64,000 nt of DNA from Paenibacillus pabuli (GTDB lineage Bacteria; Bacillota; Bacilli; Paenibacillales; Paenibacillaceae), in contig NZ_JBDOIO010000001.1 in assembly GCF_039831995.1 (NCBI RefSeq), positions 248,001 through 312,000 of the forward strand, read 5' to 3'. Below the pieces are notes generated by a model that had not been told where the DNA came from, searched no databases, and worked only from the letters and a program-made list of their open reading frames with translations. A program made the position numbers and the translations under genes. Below, in pieces: positions 35,159-44,405 of the stretch (position 1 is its first letter; the number at the start of each line of letters is the position of its first letter).

Positions 35159-37183
35159 ATGGCAAAAAAGGACATGACATCAGCGTTTGAGTTTTACTTA
35201 TACAGAGCATATCAGCTGTTTACAGGGGGCCGGGCGCCCTCTGATAGACCTCCTTCCGACACCCCTCTAAAAGAGGGGTATTTCTTCTATTCGGCTAATA
35301 GAATTTACACTACAAACCGAATTAAGAAAGTATTTTTTATCAACGAATTACCGTCTGAAATTGATGCTAACTTGATTACATCGCTTAAGGATACCGTACG
35401 TAAGTACGGAACACTTATCGCCCATTTTTATTCCGAACCCTATTCACTCCGTTTGGATTCATTACGAACAAGATCAAGGGTAAATATCTGGGAACAGCGA
35501 TACAATGAGAGTGTAAAAAAACAAAAAAGCCAGACTAAGGGTCAGGAAATTTTGGAAAAGGATTCTGACGCTTACGAATCAGTCACCAATAAACGAATGA
35601 TTGACTCTTTCCTCTATGTGAAGCATGCTAAGAAAGAGAACATGGAATTCTGTAAGACTAGTATTATGCTGGAACTGGTCTCGGATAGTGAAATGAGTTT
35701 TCTACTGGCAGAAAGTGCATTAAAAGATAAACTGTATCTTAATAAAATTCGATTTAGTGAAACCTTCATGTTGACTAACGAATACTACAAATCCTTCAGT
35801 CCTGTATCCTCTGTAGAAAAAAGTTTGATTGCTGATAAAAACCCTCCTTATATCTTCACTGATGAAGTACTCTCCGGTTTCAACTATCCAACTCAAGGTA
35901 TTTTTGGTGACAAATACGGATTTTACATGGGTACCGACCGATACACGGTGATGCCAACAACAATTAACTTCAAAAAGGACGAATCAGCTGTTAATATGTT
36001 GCTTGCGGCTGAGACTGGGTATGGAAAATCATCTTATGTACGAAGTATTATTAACTCCGCTTATATGGAGAATGATGTTTACTCTGTAATAAGTGACCAT
36101 GAGGGCGATGAATATGCACCTTTGGGGAAACTATATGATGCGGCTACAATCGATATTTCCGGTAGAACTAAATCATCACGTTACTTTGATACGACTGAAA
36201 TAGGACAATTAACTGGGGATCCTGAGGTAGATTATGGACTATTATCTGCAGCAATGGATGCAACACGTCGAGTATTTGACCTTCTAACTGACGAAGAACA
36301 TGGAATGAGTTCTACAGAACTCGCTATATTCAATGACGCTTATAACAATGCACACCGTTTGTGTGGGGTGGTCAAGGATAAGCCTCTTACTTGGGCAAGA
36401 TCGGTTAACATGTCATATCACAGGATTTACGAGCAGATTCTTGAATTGTCTAATTCACCTCAGCACCGGGCAGTATATCCTCTTGAATTGATTAAATTTA
36501 TTGACAAACTTCGGGTATACTTCGATGACGATGGTATGTACTCTCATATCTTTAGAGACCGTATCGGACTCTCTGAAGTAGTTGGGCAGAAAGTACTTAT
36601 TTTCTCCTTTGGTGAAGGAGGTAAATCTCAAATCACAACTAACAGCACAATTACAGCAATCAAGCAAATGTTTTTTGCTTATATTTCTAACTTGATCGCT
36701 AACTACAATAAGTTCGTGCTTAAAGGGTACACCTTGGTTGTATTTGAAGAGTTCCAACGGTATATGAACTATAAAGGTGCAGGACAGATTGCAACAGACC
36801 ACGTTACCGGTGGACGTAAACGTAATGAAATTGTACTCCTCGTAACAAACTCTCCTTCCCAACTGATTGACGTTATGAAGAGTTCAGGAACAACTAATTC
36901 TGAATTTGGATCAGCTGCTCGGGCAATCTTGGACAATATCCAATGCCGAATCTTGGGATATCTCAAAGAGGAATCAGTTGAAAGTATTTGTGACCTCTTC
37001 TCAATACGTGATGCTAAGCCAATCCTGCATGAGATACGCGAGCGTGAAGAAGTTTACAAACACAGTTTCCTCATTAATTACCGCAATGAAAGTACAGTTG
37101 TTAGAATGGACATCCCTCCTGAACTTCTCGCTTCCGATGTATTCCGTACACGTACAACAGAGAACGATAAAGTTAAGAAATAA
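35159..37183 (+). CDS. VirB4/TraE-type conjugation ATPase, 674 aa
   Basis: ATG behind AAGGTAGG. Walker A LLAAETGYGKSSYVRS lies at about 280-295. The typical following segment is VISDHEGDEYAPLGKLYDAA with ATIDISG (VirB4 proteins have a DPEGEY-like motif here). Walker B is LVVFEEFQRY at about 525, followed by ATDHVTGGRKRNEIVLLVTN. It is shorter than most VirB4 proteins because the N-terminal domain is reduced (about 270 residues). VirB4 ATPases energise assembly of, and transport by, type IV secretion channels at the inner membrane. It is the firmest marker that the 20-43 kb block is a conjugation apparatus. Confidence 0.88.
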   Translation: MAKKDMTSAFEFYLYRAYQLFTGGRAPSDRPPSDTPLKEGYFFYSANRIYTTNRIKKVFFINELPSEIDANLITSLKDTVRKYGTLIAHFYSEPYSLRLDSLRTRSRVNIWEQRYNESVKKQKSQTKGQEILEKDSDAYESVTNKRMIDSFLYVKHAKKENMEFCKTSIMLELVSDSEMSFLLAESALKDKLYLNKIRFSETFMLTNEYYKSFSPVSSVEKSLIADKNPPYIFTDEVLSGFNYPTQGIFGDKYGFYMGTDRYTVMPTTINFKKDESAVNMLLAAETGYGKSSYVRSIINSAYMENDVYSVISDHEGDEYAPLGKLYDAATIDISGRTKSSRYFDTTEIGQLTGDPEVDYGLLSAAMDATRRVFDLLTDEEHGMSSTELAIFNDAYNNAHRLCGVVKDKPLTWARSVNMSYHRIYEQILELSNSPQHRAVYPLELIKFIDKLRVYFDDDGMYSHIFRDRIGLSEVVGQKVLIFSFGEGGKSQITTNSTITAIKQMFFAYISNLIANYNKFVLKGYTLVVFEEFQRYMNYKGAGQIATDHVTGGRKRNEIVLLVTNSPSQLIDVMKSSGTTNSEFGSAARAILDNIQCRILGYLKEESVESICDLFSIRDAKPILHEIREREEVYKHSFLINYRNESTVVRMDIPPELLASDVFRTRTTENDKVKK

Positions 37184-37197
37184 TGTAAAACAAACAT

Positions 37198-37268
37198 CAT
37201 ACTAACTCTTTATTTGACTAAATTTAATCGAAAATAGTAATTTAGGATTGAAATCTAGAGTTAGTATG
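37198..37268. repeat. Long inverted repeat between the VirB4-like and M23 genes
   Basis: CATACTAACTCT (37198-37209) is the exact reverse complement of AGAGTTAGTATG (37257-37268). Inside it, CTAAATT (37218-37224) pairs with AATTTAG (37239-37245). No T-run follows. It could fold as an RNA hairpin with an internal bulge or serve as a protein-binding site. The whole gap (37184-37352) is otherwise without a gene. Confidence 0.7.
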
Positions 37269-37352
37269 CAATTCCTCAGTTAACCTCATTCATACCACTA
37301 CTCCCTCAAACTTACTATTATTCTAAATTCCCACGAGGAGTGTGTGGTTTTT

Positions 37353-38234
37353 ATGGGCAGTCAGGATAAAAAGACTAAGTCCCTAACAAAGCGAACAATT
37401 AAAAATGCGGGCAGAATCAAATGGATTATTCAAATTATAGCTATTATACTATCCGCAACACAGTGGTTAATTCCAATATTTTTTGTCGTTTTAGTAGGGG
37501 GATATTTTACACTCGGACTCATCGCGCAAAAGGCTGCTGAAACTGTGCCTGATAAGGTGGTAGAAACTACTAAGCCTGCTGAGACTGAGGATACTAGTTC
37601 TTCCGGAACAGGTCAATCAGTTACACCGGGTACTAGTGCACAGAGTATCAATGCTTATAACACGCATAAAGAGGTATACGATATTATTAGTAAGTATGTT
37701 ATCTCTCCTGTACCTGCTAAAGATGCTCGAATTTCTTCCGCTGTAGGTTGGCGGGTCTTGGCACGAGGTAAGGATTATCATACTGGTGTCGATATTTCAA
37801 CTAGGCGTGAAGGACAAGATGCAATTGTTGCCGCGATGGATGGTACAGTTATAAAAGCTGGTCCCGCTTCTGGATATGGTAATGCTATTTATATGAGGCA
37901 TGAACTTGATGATGGAAAAGGCGGTACATTGACCGTATACACTATCTACGGACACATGAAGCAGAAAAACATCTTCGTTAAAGTTGGCGATAAGATTAAA
38001 GCTGGCACTAAGATTGCGTTAATCGGTAATGAAGGTGGATCATACGGGGCACATGCTCACGTAGATTTACGATTACCTAATAACATTGACGGACGTAGTG
38101 GCGACGCTAGTATTATGGTATCATTCAAGGCTGAGAGATACCACAACTACAACTTAGACTTAATTGTGGCACTGAGTGGTAAAACTTCACTTGAAGGAAA
38201 AGAACAAAATCTAGCTGCATTTATCGGGAGATGA
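37353..38234 (+). CDS. Membrane-anchored M23 peptidase (cell-wall hydrolase)
   Basis: Start placed at ATG 37353; GTG 37344 in frame is nearer the GAGGAG site and also possible. N-terminal membrane segment (WIIQIIAIILSATQWLIPIF and following), a Thr/Ser/Glu linker, then the lysostaphin-type M23 domain. Zinc ligands are in YHTGVDIS (HxxxD) and AHAHVDLRL (HxH), with GHMKQ between. It cuts peptidoglycan cross-bridges. Gram-positive conjugation clusters regularly encode such an enzyme to open the wall for the channel, and its place after VirB4 fits. The stop overlaps the lipoprotein start (ATGA). Confidence 0.9.
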   Translation: MGSQDKKTKSLTKRTIKNAGRIKWIIQIIAIILSATQWLIPIFFVVLVGGYFTLGLIAQKAAETVPDKVVETTKPAETEDTSSSGTGQSVTPGTSAQSINAYNTHKEVYDIISKYVISPVPAKDARISSAVGWRVLARGKDYHTGVDISTRREGQDAIVAAMDGTVIKAGPASGYGNAIYMRHELDDGKGGTLTVYTIYGHMKQKNIFVKVGDKIKAGTKIALIGNEGGSYGAHAHVDLRLPNNIDGRSGDASIMVSFKAERYHNYNLDLIVALSGKTSLEGKEQNLAAFIGR

Positions 38235-38704
38235 TAACTTTGAAATTTAAGAAACTTTCATCTGTGTTATTGATTTCTGCGTTGGCAATATCCCTCACTG
38301 CTTGTACCGGAGGTATTCCCAATACAGACAAGGAACAGAATCTAGCCTCAAGCATTATCAACTATAAATTTACAAGCACGGGAATGGGCGAACTGCAAGG
38401 TAATTATGACAAATTGCGGTCTCAGATTCCTGAAGCAACATATGATCAAATTTTCGACTTAAGTGCAAATCCTGGAAGTGTGGCAATACCTTCGATGGTT
38501 GGGGTCAAATCTTTCAGTTATACACCATATGAAGTACTCACAAAAATACAAGACACTTATACCTATGTTTATGTTTTAGGTACTCTCGAAAGAGTCCTAC
38601 TTGAATCTGAGCACCATGAAGAAGAGGATGCTATTATTTACGATAAAGTGGTAGCAAAATTCACATTCAAGGACGGTAAATTAGTCGACTACACTGAAAT
38701 GTAG
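38231..38704 (+). CDS. Lipoprotein of the secretion block, 157 aa
   Basis: Overlaps the M23 stop by 4 nt. Signal peptide with lipobox (LISALAISLTACTGG), so anchored outside the membrane. The mature part has a TYVYVLGTLERVLLESEHHE beta-alpha stretch and an AKFTFKDGKLVDYTEM end, as in small NTF2- or cystatin-like folds (tentative). Small lipoproteins are common in type IV secretion clusters. Specific role unknown. Confidence 0.72.
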   Translation: MITLKFKKLSSVLLISALAISLTACTGGIPNTDKEQNLASSIINYKFTSTGMGELQGNYDKLRSQIPEATYDQIFDLSANPGSVAIPSMVGVKSFSYTPYEVLTKIQDTYTYVYVLGTLERVLLESEHHEEEDAIIYDKVVAKFTFKDGKLVDYTEM

Positions 38705-38716
38705 GGGGGCGACAGC

Positions 38717-38878
38717 TTGTCATATTTACTCGTTGCTTTCTTCATAATCATGATCAGTTATGCATATGCCTTTCCTGCCGATCTTGATCTTAGCAATATG
38801 TTCAAAACTATTGCTCTCGTCTTGGTTATAATACTTATTATGAATTTACCGAGAATCTTATTTTTTATTACACACTAA
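38717..38878 (+). CDS. Membrane microprotein, 53 aa
   Basis: TTG start behind TAGGGGGG. Two hydrophobic segments (YLLVAFFIIMISYAYAF and IALVLVIILIMNLPRILFFI) separated by PADLDLSN. Located between the lipoprotein and the FtsK-like motor, so probably a minor part of the apparatus. Function unknown. Confidence 0.6.
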   Translation: MSYLLVAFFIIMISYAYAFPADLDLSNMFKTIALVLVIILIMNLPRILFFITH

Positions 38879-38898
38879 CTTTAAGGGGACTATAAATT

Positions 38899-39795
38899 AT
38901 GAGTGGTACAATTCCTTTCGTGTTCGGTTTTGATGAAGAAGGTAAAACGATTACTGTTGATCTTGCAAAAGAATCACATATCTCAGTTTTCGGACCAACA
39001 GCTTCGGGTAAAAGTGTACTCTTGAGTAATTTAATGCTTTCATTGACAAACTACAATTCACCTTCGCAGGTATCGGTTATACTTTTCGATATTAGACGCT
39101 CAACTTATAGCTCTGCATTTTCCTCCATGCCGCACGTGATAAACTACGCAACCGATGTTGAAAGCATTGCTGAGTCGTTGAAAAACTTAGCTAGTATTGT
39201 AACGAAGCGCTTGGAAATTCTTGCTGATAACGGATTCATTAGTTGGGATCAGTTCCGCTCACAGTTGAAACGTGAATCATATAACGATGTAGACTATTCT
39301 AACATTTTTGTTGTATTTGATGAATTGACGAGCACTATCGCTGAAGCTAAGGCTTCCAGCAAAGAATTATATGACTCAGTTAATGCCAGTCTCTCTTCTA
39401 TCGCAAGAACCGGGCATAACGCAGGAATTAGGCTCATTTCATCCTCGCAAAAAACGTCTAGTGATGCTATTCCGAAAAACATTGTAATGAACTCTAGTTT
39501 CAAACTAGCTTTCAAGCCTGATGAAAGGGATTATAGTGTCCTAGGTGCCAATAAAAATAATCTACCAGTCTTAACAGAAGCTGGACAGTGCCTGTATATT
39601 TCCAGTGGAATGGCATCCGCATCTACCGCACACACAGTTCCACCTTATCTGCAAGGTGCAGCATTTACAGGACACTTGAAATTAGCTGCTGAACACTGGA
39701 AGGCTAAACAAAATATTACTAAACCTGCTGAAGTTGTTGTCGAGAATGAAGAAGACTTCGGTGTAACTTGGAAGAAGTTCCTCAGCAGTAATTAA
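38899..39795 (+). CDS. Compact FtsK/SpoIIIE-like DNA motor, 298 aa
   Basis: Only the motor domain is present. Walker A FGPTASGKSVLLSNL lies at about 30-44, VILFDIRRSTYSSAF follows, Walker B is IFVVFDELTS at about 135, and then GIRLISSSQKTSSDAIPKNI, the FtsK-type QRP-like segment. There are no membrane helices and no gamma domain. It shares the order of motifs with the large motor that follows (39833), including the IPKNIVMNSSFKLAFKPDE block. Paired FtsK-like ATPases suggest either two transfer substrates or a division of labour between docking and pumping. The family is sure; the role is inferred. Confidence 0.85.
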   Translation: MSGTIPFVFGFDEEGKTITVDLAKESHISVFGPTASGKSVLLSNLMLSLTNYNSPSQVSVILFDIRRSTYSSAFSSMPHVINYATDVESIAESLKNLASIVTKRLEILADNGFISWDQFRSQLKRESYNDVDYSNIFVVFDELTSTIAEAKASSKELYDSVNASLSSIARTGHNAGIRLISSSQKTSSDAIPKNIVMNSSFKLAFKPDERDYSVLGANKNNLPVLTEAGQCLYISSGMASASTAHTVPPYLQGAAFTGHLKLAAEHWKAKQNITKPAEVVVENEEDFGVTWKKFLSSN

Positions 39796-39832
39796 TTGTG
39801 AAATTACCTTTCAATAAGGAGGTGAACGCATC

Positions 39833-42800
39833 ATGAAAGACTTAACAAAACCTCTTAAAAAGATACCTGATGTATTTCTAGAGTGGACTCTCCGTTATCC
39901 TGGGGATCCTGATCGTGGACCCTACGATCCTTATGGTGGTGGGGACGACGAAGATGATGATTGGGATGATGAAGAAGACGGAGGATCATTTACATATACA
40001 CCAACTCCGGCTGCACCTCCACCTGTTAGAAGTCCCGAAGAAGAAAAGGCACGATTAGAAAAGCTCTTTGGGTATACTGAGAAACCGGCAGTTACGCCAT
40101 CATACTCAAACCCTGGATATTCCACATACTCGACTCCAGAAAAACGTGAATGGCATCATGTAGTTTTAGACTTCGCTAAGGCACCGTTTATGTTCTTTTA
40201 CGATATTCTGCGGGATTGTACTCAGCGGACTAAAGCTGATTTCGAAGTATTTTTCCATAAATTATTCGTATTCAGCTGTATATTCTTCGGACTTGCTCTG
40301 GTATGCTCGTTTGCTTTCAAAAATGCGTCACTTCCTATTAAGGAGACAATTGTTGTCTCCTTACTTTTCATTGTAGTGTCAAGATTAACTTTAGTATGGT
40401 ATTACAAGATCGGCAAGAATGACACAATCGAGGAAGTTACATCCGAACCTGGAATACCAACTGTAAGTATCCCTACTAGTTCTGCCGTTGGTGTACCTGG
40501 TCAAGTACAAGCGGTAAGTGCGCCTGTTATTATCTCAGGTGATGACAATGACGATGATGAGGAAGACGATGAGTATTATGACGAAGACGATGAGTACGAT
40601 GAGGAAGATGACGACTTCGATGAGGATAATCCTGACGATGATGACGAGGAATATGACGACGAAGATGGAGATTACGACGACAGTGATTATATTCAATCTG
40701 CACCTTCACGTCAAGAAAGTAATGGCGGATCGTTGCGACGTGTTGAAAATGTAAAAACTACTAAGGTCAGCAGTGGTGAACTCAATTTACAGTTGATTGA
40801 GAAAGCAACCGACGCACAGTTCAGAGAACTTGTACTTGATAGTTTCATTGAAGGACGTAAGCGGTATAAATATAGAGATGAGCCACGTAACCGGATGGAA
40901 TTGATTCAATCATTCTCTCATATTCTGTATGCTAATACACCTGGCTTTAGTAAGTGGACTGAAATTGATAGTCATACTATCGTGGCTAACAATATTTGTT
41001 ATCTCATTTACTTAGGATGTAAATCGCAAAACTCTAACATGCAATTTGAAGAAGATCCGATGACAATTATAAGCATGCGTGAGAATGAATTGATGTACCG
41101 TATTGAAGCTGATATGTCTAACAAAATCCGGAGTGAAGTTGGTCTCGAGGACTACATCGCTAAGCAGTTCCGTAGTGATGAGAAATCAACGCCGAGCGTT
41201 ATTGTTAACTTCCTGGGTAATGGTAGATTTATCTTCAAGGTTATGAAACCGGTACGTAAAGTTATTTCAATCGGTGACGTGTTAATGTATAGTGATGATC
41301 AGCGAGGAATTAACGTTTTACAGGACCTGGGTAAGGAGAAATATTTCCTTCCTTATGTAGTGGGACTTGTAAATAATGAGGAACCGCAGATTATTGACTT
41401 ATTAGGTGAAGCGCATATGGTTATTGCCGGTGAAACCGGTGGTGGTAAATCCTGGTTTATATTCTATACGCTATTGAGTATGGTATTGAGTAATAAACCT
41501 AGTGATGTATCGTTCATTGTATTGGATATTAAGCGATCCGCTATCTTTAAATCTCTTAATAAGTTTCCTCATTGTATTCATCACGAAACCGAACATAGTA
41601 ACATTCTTGAGCGCTTGGAAATGTTACACAAAGAGATGGAATACCGTAAACAGTTGCTCGATAACTTCGAAGCTGAAGACTGGCATACGTTAAGAACTAA
41701 ATTTAAGGATCGACCTGATATATTGAACAACTTACCGTATTTATTCATAGTTTTCGATGAGATGGCCGCAACACTTGGCCAATTCAAAGATATCAAAAAG
41801 GATTTGTTTGATAAGGCGACATTCTACTTGAGTAGTATTGCTCAGCAGGCACGTGCATCCGGTATTAAAATTGTCGGTATCGCTCAGCGGACAACTGCTG
41901 ATAACATTCCGAAAAACTTTATGAACAATGCTAGTTTTAAAGTTGGTTTCAACCTTACTGAAGCTGACTATGATCGTTTCGAGATCAAGAAAGGTCAGTT
42001 TAATATTCCACGTGAACCGGGGCAGGCAATTTACCTAGCTAGTGGGATGACGAAACCTAGTATGATACGGACACTAGGTACCGGCGCTTTGGGTGATCCT
42101 AAGAGTAATGAATCTATTGTTAATATTTTTAAAATGTTAGCTTTGGAATGGACTTTACGTGACCCTATACTTCCTGAATTTCAGTCATTCGATTCTATTG
42201 ATAGCCGCGTAGAAATGCGAGAGAAACTCCTTGAAGATTATGAGGAAGGTAACTACTTCTCTGAAATGACTGAGAGTGTGGATGATATCTTTAACAAGAT
42301 ATTAAAAGGTGAAAATGTAAAGGGTGACACTGATTCTCCAATTAAACCGGCAAGTAAAGCAAAGAAAGTTAACGTACCTGCGCCAGAAACAATATATCCT
42401 CTGCCTGAAAAGTTAGATCCTAAACCACGTAAAGCCGCTGTCCCTGTAATTGTACAGGATAGTGATCTCGGTGATTACCCTGACGAAGATGAAGACTTCG
42501 ATGAAGACTTCGATGAAGACTTCGATGAGGACAACCCGGGTGATGACGAGGACTTCGACGAGGACGACTACGATGAAGACGACTTCGACGAGGATGATGA
42601 TTTTGATGAAGATAACCCTGACGGTGACGACGAACAGTATGCAGATTCGCTGGAAGCTAATTATCCAGTCAATCCAGTTAGGCGTAACCCTGCAGCAATA
42701 CCTGATTTTACGCAGGAGTCTAGCGGTCCAATTACACCGACTGGTAAGAAATTTTTTAAACAACCCCGTTATAATCGCAATAAAGTTGAAGCTGGTGTGA

Positions 42801-43012
42801 GCAGGCAGGAAGTAACTAAGAAGGTTGTGCCCCAGCAGGTAGTAATACCGACACATGCTGATGGACGTACCTATTCACCTTACGAATTTATCAAACTACG
42901 TGGTGGAGTTATATCAGCTTCGGTACTAGAACAACTTTACTCATCACATGATATCAAAAAGTCTATCATGGATCATTTAATCTTTAAATCAGGTGACAGG
43001 TATGTGATTTAG
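39833..43012 (+). CDS. FtsK/TcpA-like coupling protein with acidic tracts, 1,059 aa
   Basis: ATG behind AAGGAGGTG. N-terminal Pro/Asp/Gly-rich region, two membrane helices (VFSCIFFGLALVCSFAF, TIVVSLLFIVVSRLTLVWYY, about 145-190), a very acidic stretch (about 235-285), then the motor domain. Walker A VIAGETGGGKSWFI lies at about 529-542, Walker B YLFIVFDEMAA at about 635, and NIPKNFMNNASFKVGFNLTE follows. A second acidic stretch (about 880-940) repeats DEDFDEDFDED. The end is a winged-helix-like part (YEFIKLRGGVISASVLEQLY). Membrane-bound FtsK-type ATPases such as TcpA act as coupling proteins that feed DNA to the conjugation channel, and the position after VirB4 and M23 fits. Confidence 0.87.
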   Translation: MKDLTKPLKKIPDVFLEWTLRYPGDPDRGPYDPYGGGDDEDDDWDDEEDGGSFTYTPTPAAPPPVRSPEEEKARLEKLFGYTEKPAVTPSYSNPGYSTYSTPEKREWHHVVLDFAKAPFMFFYDILRDCTQRTKADFEVFFHKLFVFSCIFFGLALVCSFAFKNASLPIKETIVVSLLFIVVSRLTLVWYYKIGKNDTIEEVTSEPGIPTVSIPTSSAVGVPGQVQAVSAPVIISGDDNDDDEEDDEYYDEDDEYDEEDDDFDEDNPDDDDEEYDDEDGDYDDSDYIQSAPSRQESNGGSLRRVENVKTTKVSSGELNLQLIEKATDAQFRELVLDSFIEGRKRYKYRDEPRNRMELIQSFSHILYANTPGFSKWTEIDSHTIVANNICYLIYLGCKSQNSNMQFEEDPMTIISMRENELMYRIEADMSNKIRSEVGLEDYIAKQFRSDEKSTPSVIVNFLGNGRFIFKVMKPVRKVISIGDVLMYSDDQRGINVLQDLGKEKYFLPYVVGLVNNEEPQIIDLLGEAHMVIAGETGGGKSWFIFYTLLSMVLSNKPSDVSFIVLDIKRSAIFKSLNKFPHCIHHETEHSNILERLEMLHKEMEYRKQLLDNFEAEDWHTLRTKFKDRPDILNNLPYLFIVFDEMAATLGQFKDIKKDLFDKATFYLSSIAQQARASGIKIVGIAQRTTADNIPKNFMNNASFKVGFNLTEADYDRFEIKKGQFNIPREPGQAIYLASGMTKPSMIRTLGTGALGDPKSNESIVNIFKMLALEWTLRDPILPEFQSFDSIDSRVEMREKLLEDYEEGNYFSEMTESVDDIFNKILKGENVKGDTDSPIKPASKAKKVNVPAPETIYPLPEKLDPKPRKAAVPVIVQDSDLGDYPDEDEDFDEDFDEDFDEDNPGDDEDFDEDDYDEDDFDEDDDFDEDNPDGDDEQYADSLEANYPVNPVRRNPAAIPDFTQESSGPITPTGKKFFKQPRYNRNKVEAGVSRQEVTKKVVPQQVVIPTHADGRTYSPYEFIKLRGGVISASVLEQLYSSHDIKKSIMDHLIFKSGDRYVI
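42488..42523 (+). repeat. Three tandem 12-bp coding repeats (acidic tract)
   Basis: GATGAAGACTTC is repeated three times without change, encoding DEDF units of the coupling protein. Its length may vary between relatives by slippage. Confidence 0.8.
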
Positions 43013-43035
43013 AACGATCAAAAAACATTTACATT

Positions 43036-43077
43036 AAGGAACAGAATGAAGAATTAATTCTGTTCCTTATTTTTATT
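43036..43077 (+). terminator. Rho-independent terminator of the secretion block
   Basis: AAGGAACAGAAT (43036-43047) pairs perfectly with ATTCTGTTCCTT (43057-43068), then ATTTTTATTT. Confidence 0.88.
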
Positions 43078-43092
43078 TCTAGGAGGATGTAC

Positions 43093-43767
43093 ATGTACGA
43101 AAAATCAGAAGTTTTACATGATTTACCTGTATGGGAGACCGAAGGAAATGAGGTTGTTCAGAGATTTACTTTCTTCGACTTCGAAGCTAATGGTGTAGAT
43201 CCATCAATAGCGGAACCAATTGAATTTGCAGGTGCCCATTTCGAGAACGGAGTTATGGTAGATTCAATAAACTTCTTGATTTATCAGGACATCGAAATTG
43301 ATCCGCAAGTTGTTGATGTCACTGGTATCACTACTGAGGAAATGAAGCGTGAAGGTATTCCTGAGGAAGAAGCTGTACGTAAAATTCACGATTTTCTTGG
43401 TACACGTCTGATTGTTGCACATAATATCGGCTACGACTTACAAATACTTAATGAACTGTACAAACGACACGGTCGTAAACGTCCTATCGACAATCATTTC
43501 ATTGATACACTCACTATCGGACGGAATGTTGATTTCTACCCACACCGACTTGATAAACTTTGTGAACGTCATAATGTACCTTTGACAGGCGCTCACCGAG
43601 CACTTAATGACGTTGTTGGTGGTGCAGGACTTCTGCTTCATTACGCTAAAGATAATATCATCCGACCTTACGTGGACAAGCTCGGGTACTTCGGTAAATA
43701 TGCTCCGCCTGCATGGTATCCGGAATACGCAACACTGGTTAAGCAGTGGAACAAATATAACAATTAA
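43093..43767 (+). CDS. DEDDh 3'-5' exonuclease (DnaQ/PolC epsilon-like)
   Basis: Start placed at ATG 43093, six nucleotides after AGGAGG; ATG 43087 abuts that site. 224 aa. Exo motifs: FTFFDFEANGVD (ExoI, DxE), VAHNIGYDLQILNEL (ExoII) and GAHRALNDVVGGA (ExoIII with His). A stand-alone proofreading-type nuclease; it could serve with a polymerase not in this window or in repair. First gene of the replication block and closed by its own terminator. Confidence 0.9.
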   Translation: MYEKSEVLHDLPVWETEGNEVVQRFTFFDFEANGVDPSIAEPIEFAGAHFENGVMVDSINFLIYQDIEIDPQVVDVTGITTEEMKREGIPEEEAVRKIHDFLGTRLIVAHNIGYDLQILNELYKRHGRKRPIDNHFIDTLTIGRNVDFYPHRLDKLCERHNVPLTGAHRALNDVVGGAGLLLHYAKDNIIRPYVDKLGYFGKYAPPAWYPEYATLVKQWNKYNN

Positions 43768-43786
43768 ATTTCTGTTTAAACTCGAG

Positions 43787-43812
43787 ACTGCCCTGAGAAG
43801 GGCAGTTTTTTA
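43787..43812 (+). terminator. Strong rho-independent terminator
   Basis: ACTGCCCT (43787-43794), GAGA loop, AGGGCAGT (43799-43806), then Ts. Confidence 0.92.
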
Positions 43813-43978
43813 TTTTAATGTACTGTTTTATTTACTGATAATACCGTCTAATAGTTAGCTTGAACATTAAATAGTATGGAAAAGAAATAAAAAATGATCG
43901 ATAACCTCATATTTCACCTGTATCTCTGTTTCCCACTAATATCTCTAATTTCACTTATATCTCTGGGAGGGTTAATAT

Positions 43979-44230
43979 ATGTCAAAACCACAATGTACCT
44001 CGGTTTCATCTGTTAGTGAAGAAGAATTATTAATGTTGCGCTACATAAATCCAACATTCGTTATGACTCTATTTATTATTTGTGTTGCTGCTCTCTTTGT
44101 TCCTTATGATTTAGGGACAGAAATACAGGTATTTACTTTAGTTATTGGATTAGTTTCTTTATCAGCTTTAATATGTTACATTGATATTAGGAGAAAAGTT
44201 GGTAGATTTTTTAGTTCCAAGTCAAGATGA
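43979..44230 (+). CDS. Small membrane protein, 83 aa
   Basis: ATG behind TGGGAGGG. A polar front (SKPQCTSVSSVSEEELLMLR), two membrane helices (FVMTLFIICVAALFVPYDL and VFTLVIGLVSLSALICYI) and a basic end (RRKVGRFFSSKSR). Similar in plan to the 63-aa and 53-aa membrane proteins at 4418 and 63624. Function unknown. Confidence 0.65.
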   Translation: MSKPQCTSVSSVSEEELLMLRYINPTFVMTLFIICVAALFVPYDLGTEIQVFTLVIGLVSLSALICYIDIRRKVGRFFSSKSR

Positions 44231-44333
44231 ATAGTCGATTAAGTAGTACTTTAATATAACGTTAACAATTAATATTCTACTTCATTAAGTTATATGAGTT
44301 AAGGGTTAACTAAAAGTTAAGGAGTGTTCTTAA

Positions 44334-44405
44334 TTGGTACCAAATAAAATAGTACAATACGAAGAACAACTAAAAAATACATCCACTTATAAGGAGGTCA
44401 ACTAA
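44334..44405 (+). CDS. Short upstream ORF coupled to the helicase gene, 23 aa
   Basis: TTG start behind AAGGAG at about 44319-44324. Encodes a 23-residue polar peptide (VPNKIVQYEEQLKNTSTYKE and the end) whose TAA overlaps the helicase ATG (TAATG). The helicase ribosome site (AAGGAGG) lies inside this ORF, so its translation would influence helicase initiation. It may be a coupling leader or a small protein. Confidence 0.45.
   Translation: MVPNKIVQYEEQLKNTSTYKEVN

Noticed and set aside
35159..37183. Reading the VirB4-like ATPase as a jumbo-phage packaging terminase
   Set aside because: It lacks a terminase nuclease domain and has the VirB4 segment after Walker A plus M23 and coupling-protein neighbours.
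43894..44017. A 40-codon hydrophobic frame overlapping the start of the 83-aa membrane gene
   Set aside because: It has no convincing ribosome site and ends inside a gene with a strong one; hydrophobic frames arise easily in AT-rich DNA.
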